Positions 51,001 to 61,977 of a DNA stretch of 64,000 nt are shown here, piece after piece. Where the stretch lies: positions 35,883,804 through 35,947,803 of the forward strand of contig OY804579.1 in assembly GCA_963680875.1 (NCBI GenBank), written 5' to 3'. Made by a program: the position numbers and the translations under genes. The notes under the pieces were generated by a model. That model did not search any database. It saw nothing but the letters and a program-made list of their open reading frames with translations, and was not told the DNA's origin. This stretch comes from Bathymodiolus brooksi. Its lineage: Eukaryota; Mollusca; Bivalvia; Mytilida; Modiolidae. Numbering within the stretch: the first letter of the stretch is position 1; each line of letters starts with the position of its first letter.

Positions 51001-54000
51001 ATGAAATCTACTTTCAGTAATTAAAGATTTGTCTTTCTTGCTACTTCTCTACTTTGGTTAGTTGAGGAAAAAGGTTGACATATAAAGGAATTATACGGTA
51101 CCTTTTGAGAGAATAAATGTCAAAGACTTATTCTGTTGTAAATCTTTCTTAATTTTGTAAATTAAGTCATGTGACATGTGTTGATACAATAATAACCATA
51201 AATAAACAAACGGTAATCACGCATTTGGTATAATTATAGCTCTGTTTTGTAATATGTGGTGAAAAGTGGTGGGAACAAAACAGGTGGTTGTGGGGGAGGA
51301 AATAGAAGTTTGTATCAGAAAATCAGCCATTCAATAGAAAAATAAATACCTATCTGATAAAGAGAGTGTTTAAAGATTATTTATGTCATTCTTAACAGAA
51401 AATAAAGATGCACATTAATATTTTATAACTTCTTAAGATGTTCCAACTTGATGAGTGTAAACCAGTAGATAAAGGAAGTCTAGACATATCTATGATGTAG
51501 CCATGTAGGTCAAATAATAACAAATAACTAATTTGTATGAAAACCAGAGGCTCCCAGGTGTCTAATAATTAAAATTGTTTACACAATTATCTACAAATTA
51601 ACTTCAAAAGGTTCAAATTAGAAGATATACTGTAAATAAATTTATGAATTATTGCATGCATAAATTACTGTGAATGTACAAGATCGAAGACAAAAATGTG
51701 GAATTAATTTGATGTGATTGTCTCATTGTTGAAAAAAAAAAAAGAAAAAGGGATTCCTCAGATCTCCCCAGCTGTAACATATCAGTAAAGGGAACAGGTG
51801 AGAGATCTGCATGGATGAAAGGGATTTTTTGGACAAATACTGAAAATTTTCTACTATTAACACAGATCGAATCCTCTCAATTTTTTTTTAATTTCTTTGT
51901 CAAAAATGCATACCTCACCCCCCCTAAAAAAACTTTTCAAATTTACAAAAATCTCAAGAACTGTCCGGACCTTTGCTGAAAAAACTGAAATCAATCAAAA
52001 TACTGAAAACTTTCACCCATGGATCTGATTTTAATCAGATTGGGTTCCAATGGGCCAAGTAGTTTTAGGTGAGGTGAGCTAAAAAGTAACCATTTACAAA
52101 TGTAATAATCTATGCATGTATATTATGCATAAATGTACATATCTTTTGGAACCACAGAAGTTGAGACAAATGTATAATTTTTCTCTCGAATCTAAAAAAT
52201 AAATGTGGAAATAGTAAATTTTATTTTATAGGCCAATAATGGAACCAAAAAATATACATTTAAATCTGGGACATTTTATTGCCATGGATTACAGGTATAA
52301 ATTATACAGGTAAGTGTAGTTGGGACAGCTTGACTGTACTCATATAATTTTTTTCTATGGTTAGCCTTTTTAAATATAGAAATTATGGTAGACAAAATAA
52401 GACACATTTGAATGATTAGCAATTCTGAATTATTTTTTTGAAAATTCACACTCAATTTTGTGAAGCTAAATTTCATCTAATTTAAGCTAAAAGTACTTTT
52501 GGCCATTTGAAATATTTTATCTTGAAAAGAAGGCAGGCCATCTTGGATAGTTTTGAAATGGGACTGCAAAAGTGAAAACCTAATAACTTCTCCACTCTGG
52601 TCACCAAAATGATGCCAAAACCTTAATGATCTTTGACCAGCTAAAAAATATAAATGTATAACTTAATAACAAATGTTTATATTTGTAAAATAAACAAAGT
52701 TGACTTTGATCCAGGTCTATTTAGTCTAGTAAGAAGAACTAATTTCAAACTCATTATATCTTTTCCCATAAACTATTTTTTTTTTATCCTATATTACTGA
52801 TATAGTAAATACATTTTTAACATTGCTACACTGTCCCTTGTTTTAATTTTATTTCCATCCTCATTCAATACTATTCATTATCATTTGCCATATAAATATT
52901 ATATAAAACTTCACGATCATTAAAAATACACATTAAAAGAAACACAGCTGTGTTTAGACCACTTTCAACAATATTTCAGTTACATGTATATCGTGGTGGT
53001 CAGTATTATTGGTGGAGTAAATCAGAATACACAGAGAAAACCTGCTGCAAGTCACTGACAAACTTTATCACATGTATCAAGTACACCTCAACTGAACGGG
53101 ATTCAAACTCACAATGTTAGTGGTGATAGGTACTGACTGCGACCATGATGACCCCAAAACACAGGTGTGCTTAGAGAAATATAACAATAATTTACCTACT
53201 GTAAATCAAAAACAAATTGTTCCTCAATTCATACAATCTTGTTGTGGGGGGTGGGGGGTGTAGGCAGGGTTCTTTTTGTTAATTTAGACTTGTGTATTAA
53301 TTATCTGAAATTTGTCACATGTAACTAATTTTCCAAAGATAACGAAATCTGATTTGTCAGCACTACTTTTATTAAAAAGGTCACCTGAACATGACCCCTT
53401 ATGGGATTGTGTTAAATCTGTATCCGGGACATATCAGAAAATGGGAAGGAATTACATAAGATCTAATATTAATTAGACTGGAGTTTGATTCTTAATCATG
53501 GAAAAGTATATACATGTACTCAATACAGGTACTCCCGTTTCCTCCACCGACAAAACTGATTTCCAAGATATAACATAACTATTGCATTATTAAGTGGATT
53601 TCCATGCAATTTTATTGTGTATTTCAGAAAATTGAATTAACATAGAGACCTAATGCACAACCTTATTTTAATAATTGACAAAGATTTCTGAAATTAATTG
53701 TCAGAAACATACATCTAGAAAAAAAAATTGTTGATTTGAAAAATGGATTTATTAGATTTTTTTTGTGGAGATTAATAGAAGTCAAAAGAAGACTATACTA
53801 CATAGTAACCTTTTAACAATGGAACACCATCTCTGTCAGTCACTGCTATACCTAACAAACCATCTACCCTGAAATCATAAAGAAAATCATATACCTAACA
53901 AACCATCTACCCTGAAATCATAAAGAAAATCATATGCCTAACAAACCATCTACCCTGAAATCATAAAGGAAATCATATACCTAACAAACAATCTACCCTG

Positions 54001-56953
54001 AAATGATAAAGGAAATCATATACCTAATAAACCATCTACCCTGAAATCATAAAGAAAATCATATACCTAACAAACCATCTACCCTGAAATCATAAGGAAA
54101 ATCATATACCTAACAAACCATCTACCCTGAAATCATAAAGAAAATCATATACCTAACAAACAATCTACCCTGAAATCATAAGGAAAATCATATACCTAAC
54201 AAACCATCTACCCTGAAATCATAAAGGAAATCATATACCTAACAAACCATCTACCATGAAATCATAAAGGAAATCATATACCTAATAAACCATCTACCCT
54301 GAAATCATAAAGGAAATCATATACCTAATAAACCATCTACCCTGAAATCATAAAGGAAATCATATAGTTCTTACAATAACTCTTTTAATTTTATTTGATC
54401 AAAACTGTAATGAAAACATAAGTCAAATAAAATGCATAATTTAGAAAGTATTATTTAGTAAAAACAGAAAGATGGGCAGATGATAAACCAGCAACAGCAT
54501 ACATCTATTCATACAATAGCTAATATTTGTACTGGTATTCAAATATGTGTTGAACAACATAACATTACAAAGGTTTTAATGAGCACAAAGCACATTAGTT
54601 TCAGTATATATTCATGTACCAAAAATATATGTTGGCTGCAGAAGAGATATTGAAAAAAATCAGCCCATCACAAATCTTACAGCAAGCACAGATTTGGAAA
54701 ATTGTGTTGCATGATTTTGTATGAGTAGAATGTGTATGTGTACATAGCTTACACAGATTCCCTCGCTTCTTGGTGCAGCAACAATACCTTTCAATTGGTC
54801 AAGGAACACTAAAAGTTGGAGCATGAAAACTATCAAAATGTTCATTTCTCAAATTTTCTATAAATGCCAGATCTGAAACTAAACAGGCATTCCTGTCATC
54901 CAAAAAGTGTTACAAAATCCCCCTCCTTCTTTATAAGGCCCCACCCAACAAAGCCACCCTCTTGATCAGGGCAGATTTCAGATATGCTAAGATAGTAAAG
55001 TACTACTAAACTGTCCCACTCAAGAGATGTCATTCCTTTTATCAGGGCCAGATTATCCTATAGGCTAGCATAGGCTGCAGCCTAGAGCTCCTCAAGCTAG
55101 ATTATTTAAATAATTTGCAATAAGTTTACTTCAAGATATGAAAATGTCGCTAAAATATATCACAATCAAAAAAATTTCAAGCCAGGTGCGGTTGAGTTAG
55201 AGGGTGGATGCATCTGAGGGGGCCCATAATTTCATTAGTCTAGAGCCCCAAAAAGTAATAATCCGGCCCTGCCTCATATAATGGAAATTTTTCATTGAAG
55301 AAAGGGTTGCCTTATAAGAGAAGAAGGACTACTGCACATCCATATTTACATAGAAACAACAAATGCTTGTAGTTACATTTACCAGAAATAGAGATAGTCA
55401 TCCACATAATGAATATAAACCCAAATTTTCAAAAAATTAGTTGGGAAAAACTACATTTTGTTTACTAGGACAGACAGGCAGCTTGACTCATGGACCACCT
55501 AATATGCTGTTACCTCACAACTTACAGTGGACAACATACATGTACAATATATACTAATGTATTCATAATCATAAAAACTTGTAGAAAAGTAATTTCACTG
55601 AAATAAAGTACATCATAAACATTAATATGATCTTGAATCAAAAACATTATTTTTGATAATTGGTGTAAAATGAACTGTTGTGGTGCTCAATTTTATTACT
55701 CTAATCAACTTTATTTAACAGTAAACAGATGAAATGTTGATAGAACAAACAATCTCCCACAATTCTTTTCACATTTTCAAGGGAGGCAATTCTGAAAAGT
55801 CTTCAAAATCATATTATGCCATAAATAAATATCAGTAAAAAAATAAGTCAATTAGGCCATGTATATTTGCACTTTGTATAAAGGACAATTAGGCCATGTA
55901 TATTTGCACTTTGTATAAAGGAATAATGAGACAAAGCAAAACACCCTGTACAGTTATCTCCCTTTAATTAGGAAGGTTTCACGAAGAGCAACCCTTTCTA
56001 CGCTGCCATATTAATATATGCAACTGAATCTACCAATCAAAAGAGGTCCCTCCTCTTATCAGTTTTTCACCAATCAAAAGAGGTCCCTTCTCTTATCAGG
56101 TTTTCACCAATCAAAAGAGGTCCCTCCTCTTATCAGGTTATCACCAATCAAAAGAGGTCCCTCCTCTTATCAGGTTATCACCAATCAAAAGAGGTCCCTC
56201 CTCTTATAGGTTATCACCAATCAAAAGAGGTCCCTCCTCTTATCAGGTTATCACCAATCAAAAGAGGGGTCCCTCCTCTTATCAGGTTATCACCAATCAA
56301 AAGAGGTCCCTCCTCTTATCAGGTTATCACCAATCAAAAGAGGTCCCTCCTCTTATCAGGTTATCACCAATCAAAAGAGGTCCCTCCTCTTATCAGGTTA
56401 TCATCAATCAAAAGAGGTCCCTCCTCTTATCAGGTTATCACCAATCAAAAGAGGTCCCTCCTCTTATCAGGTTTAATATCTTAATCTTAAAGTGTATTTT
56501 TTTTTACTGTACCATTTTTTTTTTGTGCCATACAATTTTTGTTAATTTTCAGTTATTTTTAAGGGGCATAACTTTTTGAAGAAGCATTTATTGCATGAAA
56601 ATTCATTGAGTAATTTCATCTACCTGGTAACAAATTTCAGCCAATATTTTTGTCTGAATTGTCTACTTCATCTATAATAAACTGCATAAAGATCTGATCA
56701 TTGAGACGAAACAGTTCTGAAGACTTGCTTACATTGGGGTGTTGATATAATGCATTAAGACTATATATTGATATCATCAAGTTGATTAGCAAACACTACT
56801 TTGAATTTTCTGCAGTCATAAATATCTTGGCAAACACAGAAATGCATGATGATCTTAGTTGAAAATGAAAGTGTGATGTCTTATATTACAAATTGAAAAA
56901 TGTATGATAAGAACTTACGAATTAATCAGTTTCATCAAGTAATTCTTCACCTC
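41967..56953 (-). CDS. LAMTOR3: LAMTOR3 (MP1), Ragulator subunit (five exons; first coding exon not found)
   Basis: LAMTOR3 pairs with LAMTOR2 as a roadblock-domain heterodimer inside Ragulator on the lysosome surface. It serves Rag GTPase/mTORC1 activation and scaffolds MEK1-ERK. Exons: 56953-56919, 53868-53810, 48148-48015, 44902-44839, 42040-41967, with GT/AG sites and matching phases. Together they give 121 codons plus stop, against 124 aa for the human protein, so only about three N-terminal residues (with the ATG) are missing. Hallmarks: [65 protein letters not shown]. The introns are swollen by tandem repeats and dispersed elements. The upstream ATG exon should lie above 56953. Confidence 0.94.
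42437..42505 (+). mobile_element. LINE 3' tail (probable)
   Basis: AGAGGATTTATATAGGC, TATTGCCTGCTATCCAATCC and TTTATGAATAAAATATG match the minus-strand tail at 34910-34985. It is preceded by a family-B SINE fragment in reverse (42262-42436). Confidence 0.4.
42783..43456. repeat. bivalve-type dispersed repeat, four ~140-bp units (TGACCTTGACC type)
   Basis: Units carry GTGACCTTGACCTTTGACC, AAAATCAATAGGGTTCCAGA, ATGTACCAAGTTTGGTCAAA and AGTGTTCACAAGGATGTTA. The ends are CGTATCCCCTCGCC and GGCGAGGGGATAAC, complementary. TGACCTTGACC also resembles nuclear-receptor half-sites (TGACCT), but here it is simply repeat sequence. Confidence 0.6.
43457..44113. repeat. four tandem ~165-bp units
   Basis: Each unit begins ATGGCCCTTTTTCTCTTAGA and contains AGGTTTCCGGATGATATTTA, GCTCAACCAAATCTTTTCAA and GTGTATTTCACATTTACCGT. 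Units start near 43463, 43623, 43790 and 43954. It lies in a LAMTOR3 intron. Confidence 0.75.
44839..44902 (-). CDS. LAMTOR3: LAMTOR3 exon 5 (64 bp)
   Basis: Acceptor TTTTGTAG, donor ATACAG|GTAAAT, phase 0 in and 1 out. It encodes [20 protein letters not shown] plus T, matching human VVQFNRLPLVVSFIASSSANT, a core strand of the roadblock fold. Confidence 0.93.
44930..45290. repeat. three diverged ~120-bp units
   Basis: Each unit has AAGGTCAGGTG, CATCATGATCAA and ATGGTGAGCC blocks, the style of dispersed repeats seen elsewhere in the window. No coding sequence. Confidence 0.5.
45856..46745. repeat. five tandem ~170-bp units with GAACTGTGAGCTAATGCTCA start
   Basis: After the opening GATGAACTGTGAGCTAATGC the units repeat AAACAGGAAGTAGGAATCTG, AACGCTTCCCACGATATGGG and AGCTTGTGACCAAATATCAG, ending GGACGGAAGGACAGACGGAC. 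Open frames across it are repeat artefacts. Confidence 0.7.
47390..47562. mobile_element. possible pogo-like MITE (AGTCAAACCTG ends)
   Basis: AGTCAAACCTGCCCATGTGG at the left and AAAAGTCTGACTGTA at the right are weakly inverse, with GGTGACCTCTTA near the right end as in the 21138 element. Confidence 0.35.
48015..48148 (-). CDS. LAMTOR3: LAMTOR3 exon 4 (134 bp)
   Basis: Acceptor CATTAAAG (poor pyrimidine tract), donor TATCAG|GTAAAA, phase 0 out. It encodes [32 protein letters not shown] and [12 protein letters not shown], matching human ALRPGFLSTFALATDQGSKL and KSIICYYNTYQ. Confidence 0.94.
48412..48665 (+). mobile_element. SINE family A, full-length copy
   Basis: Head GTCGTGGTCGTGATCGTATA, CAATCAGTGTCTATTACCAC, B-box-like GAGTTCAGACCC, body GTCAGTGATTTGCAACAGGT, tail AAAGTGGCTTTAAATACCAT then AAACCAAACCAAACC. 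The best example of the family in the window. Confidence 0.68.
49310..49484. mobile_element. 175-bp pogo-like MITE, TA target site
   Basis: CAGTGAAACCTGTCTAAACC at the left and TTAGACAGGTTTCACTG at the right form a clear inverted repeat, with TA at 49308-49309 and 49485-49486. No coding sequence. A minisatellite begins a few bases downstream. Confidence 0.8.
49493..50850. repeat. 20-22-bp minisatellite, ~65 copies
   Basis: Unit ATTAGTTTCAGTCATTGTAC (20 bp) with variants ...CATTTTGC and 22-bp forms with an extra AC. The variants are interspersed. It lies in the intron between LAMTOR3 exons 3 and 4. Confidence 0.95.
50851..52950. other. LAMTOR3 intron, mostly unremarkable
   Basis: AT-rich. 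51755-52085 is a fragment of a dispersed repeat (ends GGTGAGGTGAGCTAAAA). Nothing coding is recognised. Confidence 0.45.
52955..53155 (-). mobile_element. SINE family A copy, minus strand
   Basis: On the minus strand it reads GCAGTCAGTACCTATCACCA, then GAGTTTGAATCC (B-box-like), GATAAAGTTTGTCAGTGACT and a TGAAATATTGTTGAAAGTGG tail. Confidence 0.6.
53810..53868 (-). CDS. LAMTOR3: LAMTOR3 exon 3 (59 bp)
   Basis: Acceptor ATGATTTCAG, donor TAAAAG|GTTACT. It encodes [19 protein letters not shown] (human VEGLHAIVVSDRDGVPVIK). The first 21 bases of the exon and its acceptor are the first unit of a 12-copy, 43-bp tandem array that extends upstream into the intron. Confidence 0.92.
53848..54363. repeat. 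43-bp x 12 tandem array that includes the LAMTOR3 exon 3 acceptor
   Basis: Exactly 12 units of 43 bp (516 bp), beginning ATACCTAACAAACCATCTAC and ending AAAGAAAATCAT. The first unit overlaps the first 21 bases of LAMTOR3 exon 3 and its splice acceptor; the other eleven lie in the upstream intron. On the minus strand every unit reads TTTATGATTTCAG|GGTAGATGG, except unit 10, which has TTTCATGG and so has lost the AG. Confidence 0.95.
54364..56020. other. LAMTOR3 intron, minor repeats only
   Basis: It holds a 37-bp direct duplication near 55849-55922 (TTAGGCCATGTATATTTGCA) and a fragment of the CAGTAGT MITE near 55262-55335. Nothing coding. Confidence 0.45.
56028..56471. repeat. 37-bp x ~12 minisatellite with a hairpin in each unit
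   Basis: Unit ACCAATCAAAAGAGGTCCCT + CCTCTTATCAGGTTATC. AAGAGG and CCTCTT are inverted around TCCCT, so every unit can form a 6-bp stem. Copies are nearly identical. It is in the intron between LAMTOR3 exons 2 and 3. Confidence 0.92.
56919..56953 (-). CDS. LAMTOR3: LAMTOR3 exon 2 (35 bp)
   Basis: Acceptor TATTTTCAG, donor AATTC|GTAAG, phase 0 in and 2 out. It encodes [12 protein letters not shown], aligned with human DLKRFLYKKLPS, the first helix of the roadblock fold. The split codon TC|G gives Ser, continuing SVDGLLG in the next exon. The preceding exon should hold about three codons including the ATG. Confidence 0.85.
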
Positions 56954-57394
56954 CTGAAAAAATATAACAAGATGTCTGATTAAAATGTAAAATACCCATC
57001 TATTGTAGAAATCTTGACAATGAAAAATATTTGTTAGATATGAACTTGCAAGGTTGTACATGATCTACTGAAGGCTCTTATCTAAAATTAACTACTTTTT
57101 TTGTAGCCTGCATTTGCAAGCTTACAACATGAGATAAAAATGGTCCATGTGCACACACATATGACATTTGCATGGAATATAGAATATTTTTTCTATGGAT
57201 CCTGCCAAAAAATCAATTTTTTTACTTGAACATGAAAAATCAGATTATTAATTTTTTTGCATCTTTCAAGTGCAAGATCTTTTTTCTATAAATTTTGGCA
57301 ACAAAAATTAATAAAAAAAAAACCATATTTTTGAGAGATGTTTTAAAATTTATTCAATTCCCCCCCTTTTAGACCCCATAACTAGAGAGAATAT

Positions 57395-57553
57395 AAATCT
57401 GAATTTCCACTTTCCAAAGACCATCCCTGTCAAGATTGGTTTAATTTGAATAAGCAATTTTGAATAATATTAAAAAGTGAAAAGTTAAAGGACAGACGAC
57501 AGACATCAAACGATGGCAAAAGCTCAAAAGGCCTTTGGTCAGGCAAGCTAAAA
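57395..57553. repeat. fragment of a bivalve-type dispersed repeat
   Basis: GGACAGACGACAGACATCAA, ACGATGGCAAAAGCTCA and GGTCAGGCAAGCTAA mark the 3' end of this common element type. Confidence 0.45.
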
Positions 57554-58552
57554 ATTTTCCATAGCAAAAAGCTACCTTAATGGAAACAATATTTTATTTT
57601 GACCATTTTGTACATTTGAAGCTAAAACCTATCAAATGACAACCAAAATCTTAAACAAATAAATAAATGTTGACAAATGTTTGACAAACTAGACCTTCTG
57701 TCTTAATGACTAGAAAGACTGGTTTGTACTGGTATAAATGGTCACTGTACATTGTATTTCCTTCAAATTTCAAAGAAATAAATCACGATATTTCTGATAA
57801 ACATACATGGATATGAAACAAAGAATGGTTTTGAAATAGTTAATTTTTTTAATGGTTCTTGTAAAACATTTTATAGCTTAAAAGCCTAAATAAAAGGACT
57901 GGTGCTCATCGTGATGACTGAATTATAGTTGAAAGGACACATTTCTATGAGGATAAAAAGCAAATTGAATGAATTGATTTCACTGATAGTTTTTTCATTC
58001 ATCTTCACCTTCTTGAATTTTTTTTTAGAAAAAAAACCATTATCTAAAAAAAATAAAATAAAAATAAACAAACAAATTACGCCCATTGACTATACATGTA
58101 TATTAATGAAGTTTATATGCAAAACAACAAAATTTATCAACTGAAAAATATATAAAATGCCGAATATTGGAATGTAAACAAGTTTGATAAGACCAGAGTC
58201 CTCCTATAAATTGACGACAGCCACAGTGTTCTGCTTGTAAAGATTAATTGAAACAAATTGTATTACATACTATTACACAAGTAATAACGATAAAACTTAA
58301 TTGCATATAAAAAGATAAATAGTTTTCAATGATAGATCCTAGGTTGTAAATTGTAGCTTGTATCATGCACTTAAGCCACCAAGTCACCCAGGAATTGAGC
58401 ATTTTTTTCTTCAAAATTGATAAGTCTTCCTACACAAGAAGGTTACGATAAGAGTATACATACAAATTAGCGTTATTGAAAGAACATGGCATATTGTTGG
58501 TGATGAAAAAAATAATCAACAACCTTGAGTAATGATGCGAGTCTAACTGCAC

Positions 58553-58730
58553 CAATGAAGGTTCTAAAATATATAAATTGTTAATTGATTATTATGTTAA
58601 AGTTAGTCAAGTTTGATGGAGGGTATGTCTGCTTCAACATCATCTCTGTAGACAAACGAAGGTTCTAAAATATATAAATTGTTAATTGATTATTATGTTA
58701 AAGTTAGTCAAGTTTGATGCTTCAACATCC
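58553..58730. repeat. direct duplication (~65 bp units)
   Basis: GAAGGTTCTAAAATATATAA followed by ATTGTTAATTGATTATTATG and TTAAAGTTAGTCAAGTTTGA occurs twice, separated by a short spacer with a shared CAACATC...GTAGACAA. Confidence 0.8.
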
Positions 58731-58809
58731 TCTCCGTAGACAATGTCTTGAAATTTCTGTAAACTCTACATAAACATCATTTTAACAATGGCAAACCCTA
58801 GCACTCTTG

Positions 58810-59840
58810 ATACTTTGGGGGAGGGGTCTGTTTGATTGTAATACAACAATAAATAGAAAAAGAATTGGAGGTCTGTTTGATTGTAAAATAAAACTAATAA
58901 ATAAAGGCATATTTGATAGTAAAATATAACTGATAAATAAAGGTACGTTTCATTGTAAAATAATAGATATATGAAGGCATGTTTGATTGTAAAAGAAAAT
59001 AAATAAATAAAGGTATGTTTGATAGTAAAATAAAACAGATAAATAAAGGTCTGTTTGATTGTAAAATAAAACAGACAAATAATGATGGTCTGTTTGATTG
59101 TAAAACAAAACAGATAAATAAGGGTCTGTTTGAATGTAAAATAAAACATAAATAATGAAGGTCTGTTTGATTATAAAATAAAACAGATAAATAATGAAGG
59201 TCTGTTTGATTGTAAAATAAAACAGATAAATAATGATGGTCTGTTTGATTGTAAAACAAAACAGATAAATAAGGGTATGCTTGATTGTTAAATAAAACAT
59301 AAATAATGAAGGTCTGTTTGATTGTAAAATAAAACAGATAAATAATGAAGGTCTGTTTGATTGTAAAACAAAACAGATAAATAAGGGGGGTATGTTTGAT
59401 TGTAAAACAAAACATAAATAATGAAGGTATGTTTGATTGTAAAATAAAACAGATCAATAATGAAGGTCTGTTTGATTGTAAAGCAAAACAAATAAGGGTA
59501 TGCTTGATTGTAAAATAAAACAGATCAATAATGAAGGTCTGTTTGATTGTAAAATAAAACAGATAAATAATGAAGGTCTGTTTGATTGTAAAGCAAAACA
59601 GATAAATAATGATGGTCTGTTTGATTGTAAAACAAAACAGATAAATAAGGGTATGCTTGATTGCAAAATAAAACATAAATAATGAAGGTCTGTTTGATTG
59701 TAAAACAAAACAGATAAATAATGAAGGTCTGTTTGATTGTAAAGCAAAACAGATATACAAAAATGTATAATGGTGGGATATTTGATTGTAGAACAAAACA
59801 AATAAATAATAAAATTTTGTTTGATGGTTAACAAACAAAC
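58810..59840. repeat. ~40-bp minisatellite, ~25 copies
   Basis: Unit GAAGGTCTGTTTGATTGTAA + AATAAAACAGATAAATAAT (39-41 bp) with variants. Unit lengths vary, yet the minus strand stays open for 314 codons because the unit lacks stops there (protein dominated by CFTIKQTFIIYLF). That frame is treated as an artefact of the repeat. Confidence 0.93.
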
Positions 59841-60309
59841 AGACATGATGGATGTCTATTTAATTTTAACCTACAGAACTGAAGAAATTAGAAATATATT
59901 TTTGTGGTATATTTTAGTTGTCTTTGAAGGAAAAACAATGTAATCAATTTGGATCAACTTCCACAAAATTGTGTGGGACAAAATATATCATATACATTTT
60001 GCATTAAATTTCATTATTTGAAATAAGTAACCATTTTCATATAAAGGTTACAGTATATATATAGGCCAACTAAACAATCTTTAAATAATATATGATTACA
60101 GAAACTGATTGTATGTACTTATAGCAAACAAATTTGTTTAAGCTGCAGGAAATTACATCGTGATTATTATTGATTTATTTGTCTAATTAGCCATCAATAA
60201 AATAAGCATTCTACTTGACCATGTTGACAATGTGCAATTAACCTCTTAACGATCATCTAAACAAACTTATTATTGTCAGTGATAATAAGTGTATATAAAC
60301 CTAAAGACA

Positions 60310-60450
60310 CTATTACATTCGCTTATAATCTTCACAGGAAAGTGAGCGTTCATGTATTTGTGTGTTAGGGGTATTAACTTTGCCTCGTTCTACGATTTTT
60401 CTGTTGGATTTTGGAACTGTTCCGACAGTGTGGTATTTTTTGTTATTCAT
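60310..60450 (-). CDS. 46-aa ORF with repeat-associated peptide KKYHTVGTVPKSNRK
   Basis: The minus-strand frame begins MNNKKYHTVGTVPKSNRK, continues IVERGKVNTPNTQIHERSLS and ends CEDYKRM with TAA. The codons are GC-richer than the surroundings. I have an impression that closely similar short peptides recur in many predicted mollusc proteins, suggesting a repeat family, but cannot confirm it. No flanking domain is seen. Confidence 0.3.
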
Positions 60451-61074
60451 TTTAGCGCACTGTAATAACTCAGCCAGCGACTCTAAATAAAATATTTTAT
60501 TACAATTTTACTCAACATACAAATTGATTCAAATTTTACTAATTATACATGGACAGAGTAAAATAAATTATTGGCAACCATACGAAACAAATCAAAAGCA
60601 AAAACGTAATCCCACAATACTATTGAGAAGGGTGTATTGCAAATTGCACAATTTTTGAAAGTATCAAAATTACACTAATGTGTATGTGTAGACAATTTTA
60701 ATTATATTACTTTTAAGTATGTTACCTGTAGGTTAATTTTAGATTCTAGTACTTAGCCGATTTTGGCGATCCTGTTTAGGCCCTTTGGCTTACTTGCTCC
60801 CAAAACTTTAAAAATTATTTGGCTTTCAAACCTTTCGACTTTGAGCGTACCTGATAAAGGTTATTCCAGAAACTGGTTGTGTGCCTTAAATTTGATATCT
60901 ACGTTTTTATTATGATTATCCTCACAGTAATTTTGTAGTTATGGCTGACATATTGAGAATTTATAGAATAAAGAAGTCGAACCAATGCCGTTAATTACTG
61001 TTCCAATAGACCATTTGCACATTTTCAACATGATTCTAAAATTAGACATTTTTATAGGAGTTATTTAAGAAATA

Positions 61075-61232
61075 AATCATGGAAGCCAGAATGTGTTGGG
61101 AGTTTTAACATGGATTGGCGGATATTAGTATTTTATCCCGAGTCAGAAGCGAGGGATAAAATTTACTAATATCCGCCAATCCATGTTAAAACTCAAAACA
61201 CATTCTGGCTTCCATGATTTATTTCGATTCTG
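61075..61232. repeat. palindromic foldback, ~70-bp arms
   Basis: AAATAAATCATGGAAGCCAG at the left and CTGGCTTCCATGATTTATTT at the right frame arms that share AACATGGATTGGCGGATATT and TTTTATCCC. The loop is around GAGTCAGAAGCGAGG. It has the same design as the foldback at 34412. Confidence 0.8.
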
Positions 61233-61977
61233 ATATGTCTAAGAGCACAAATACGGTAGTATACTTTGATTGGAAGACGGTAATTTATATTTACGTATGC
61301 GGAAAATGTCGCACACAATTTATGCTGCCAATGGAAAAGTCAGTCACATTCACCGGCGCATGTGCTAATGAGATTATACCGAATGGATAACTCGCTCGTT
61401 TGTTAACAAAGCGAAAGAATGAGGTCATGTTAGAATTCCATTTAATGTGGGCAAAAGGGCCAAGTTCAATGAAAATAACATATATTTTCCCAAATAACTG
61501 TACAAAATTTTACTGTTGTAACAGCTTATGAATTTTCTATAATTTGCTATAAATTATTCTCAAATTATTTGTCTTTCGCTTGCTCTTACATAGAAAGGAT
61601 AAAATGTTACTCGTTGTAGGGGAAACAACTCTTAAAAAAAATTTGTTTAGGAACAAATCAGGAAATATGTAAATGGTCTATTCAATAAGCCAGATCGGGT
61701 TAAAATGAATTTTATTATGGGACACTATAGTATTTTTATCAAAACTTCTCTTGCATTACGAATATTTAAAAAAATCCTCATTAACCCAAAAAACTAGAAA
61801 GGTGGGGGGGTTGGAGGAAGTCAATTTCTATCTATAGGAATATACAATGTACAGACGTGTCCTGGAATGTGTCAACTTTTTCATCTTTCAAATGTTTGAT
61901 TGGGTCATCAATTTTCTCTGTTAATACATCAATGTGTGGGGATATTTAAACTACAGTATATCAATCAATGGGTCATA

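Noticed and set aside
58380..58400. Candidate LAMTOR3 first exon (minus strand, MLNSW followed by GTGACT)
   Set aside because: The phase fits but the sequence does not resemble the expected short MAD-type start and the donor is weak. Chance is likely.
58894..59838. 314-aa minus-strand open frame
   Set aside because: It lies wholly within a ~40-bp minisatellite and several overlapping frames show the same repeated peptide. No domain or start context.
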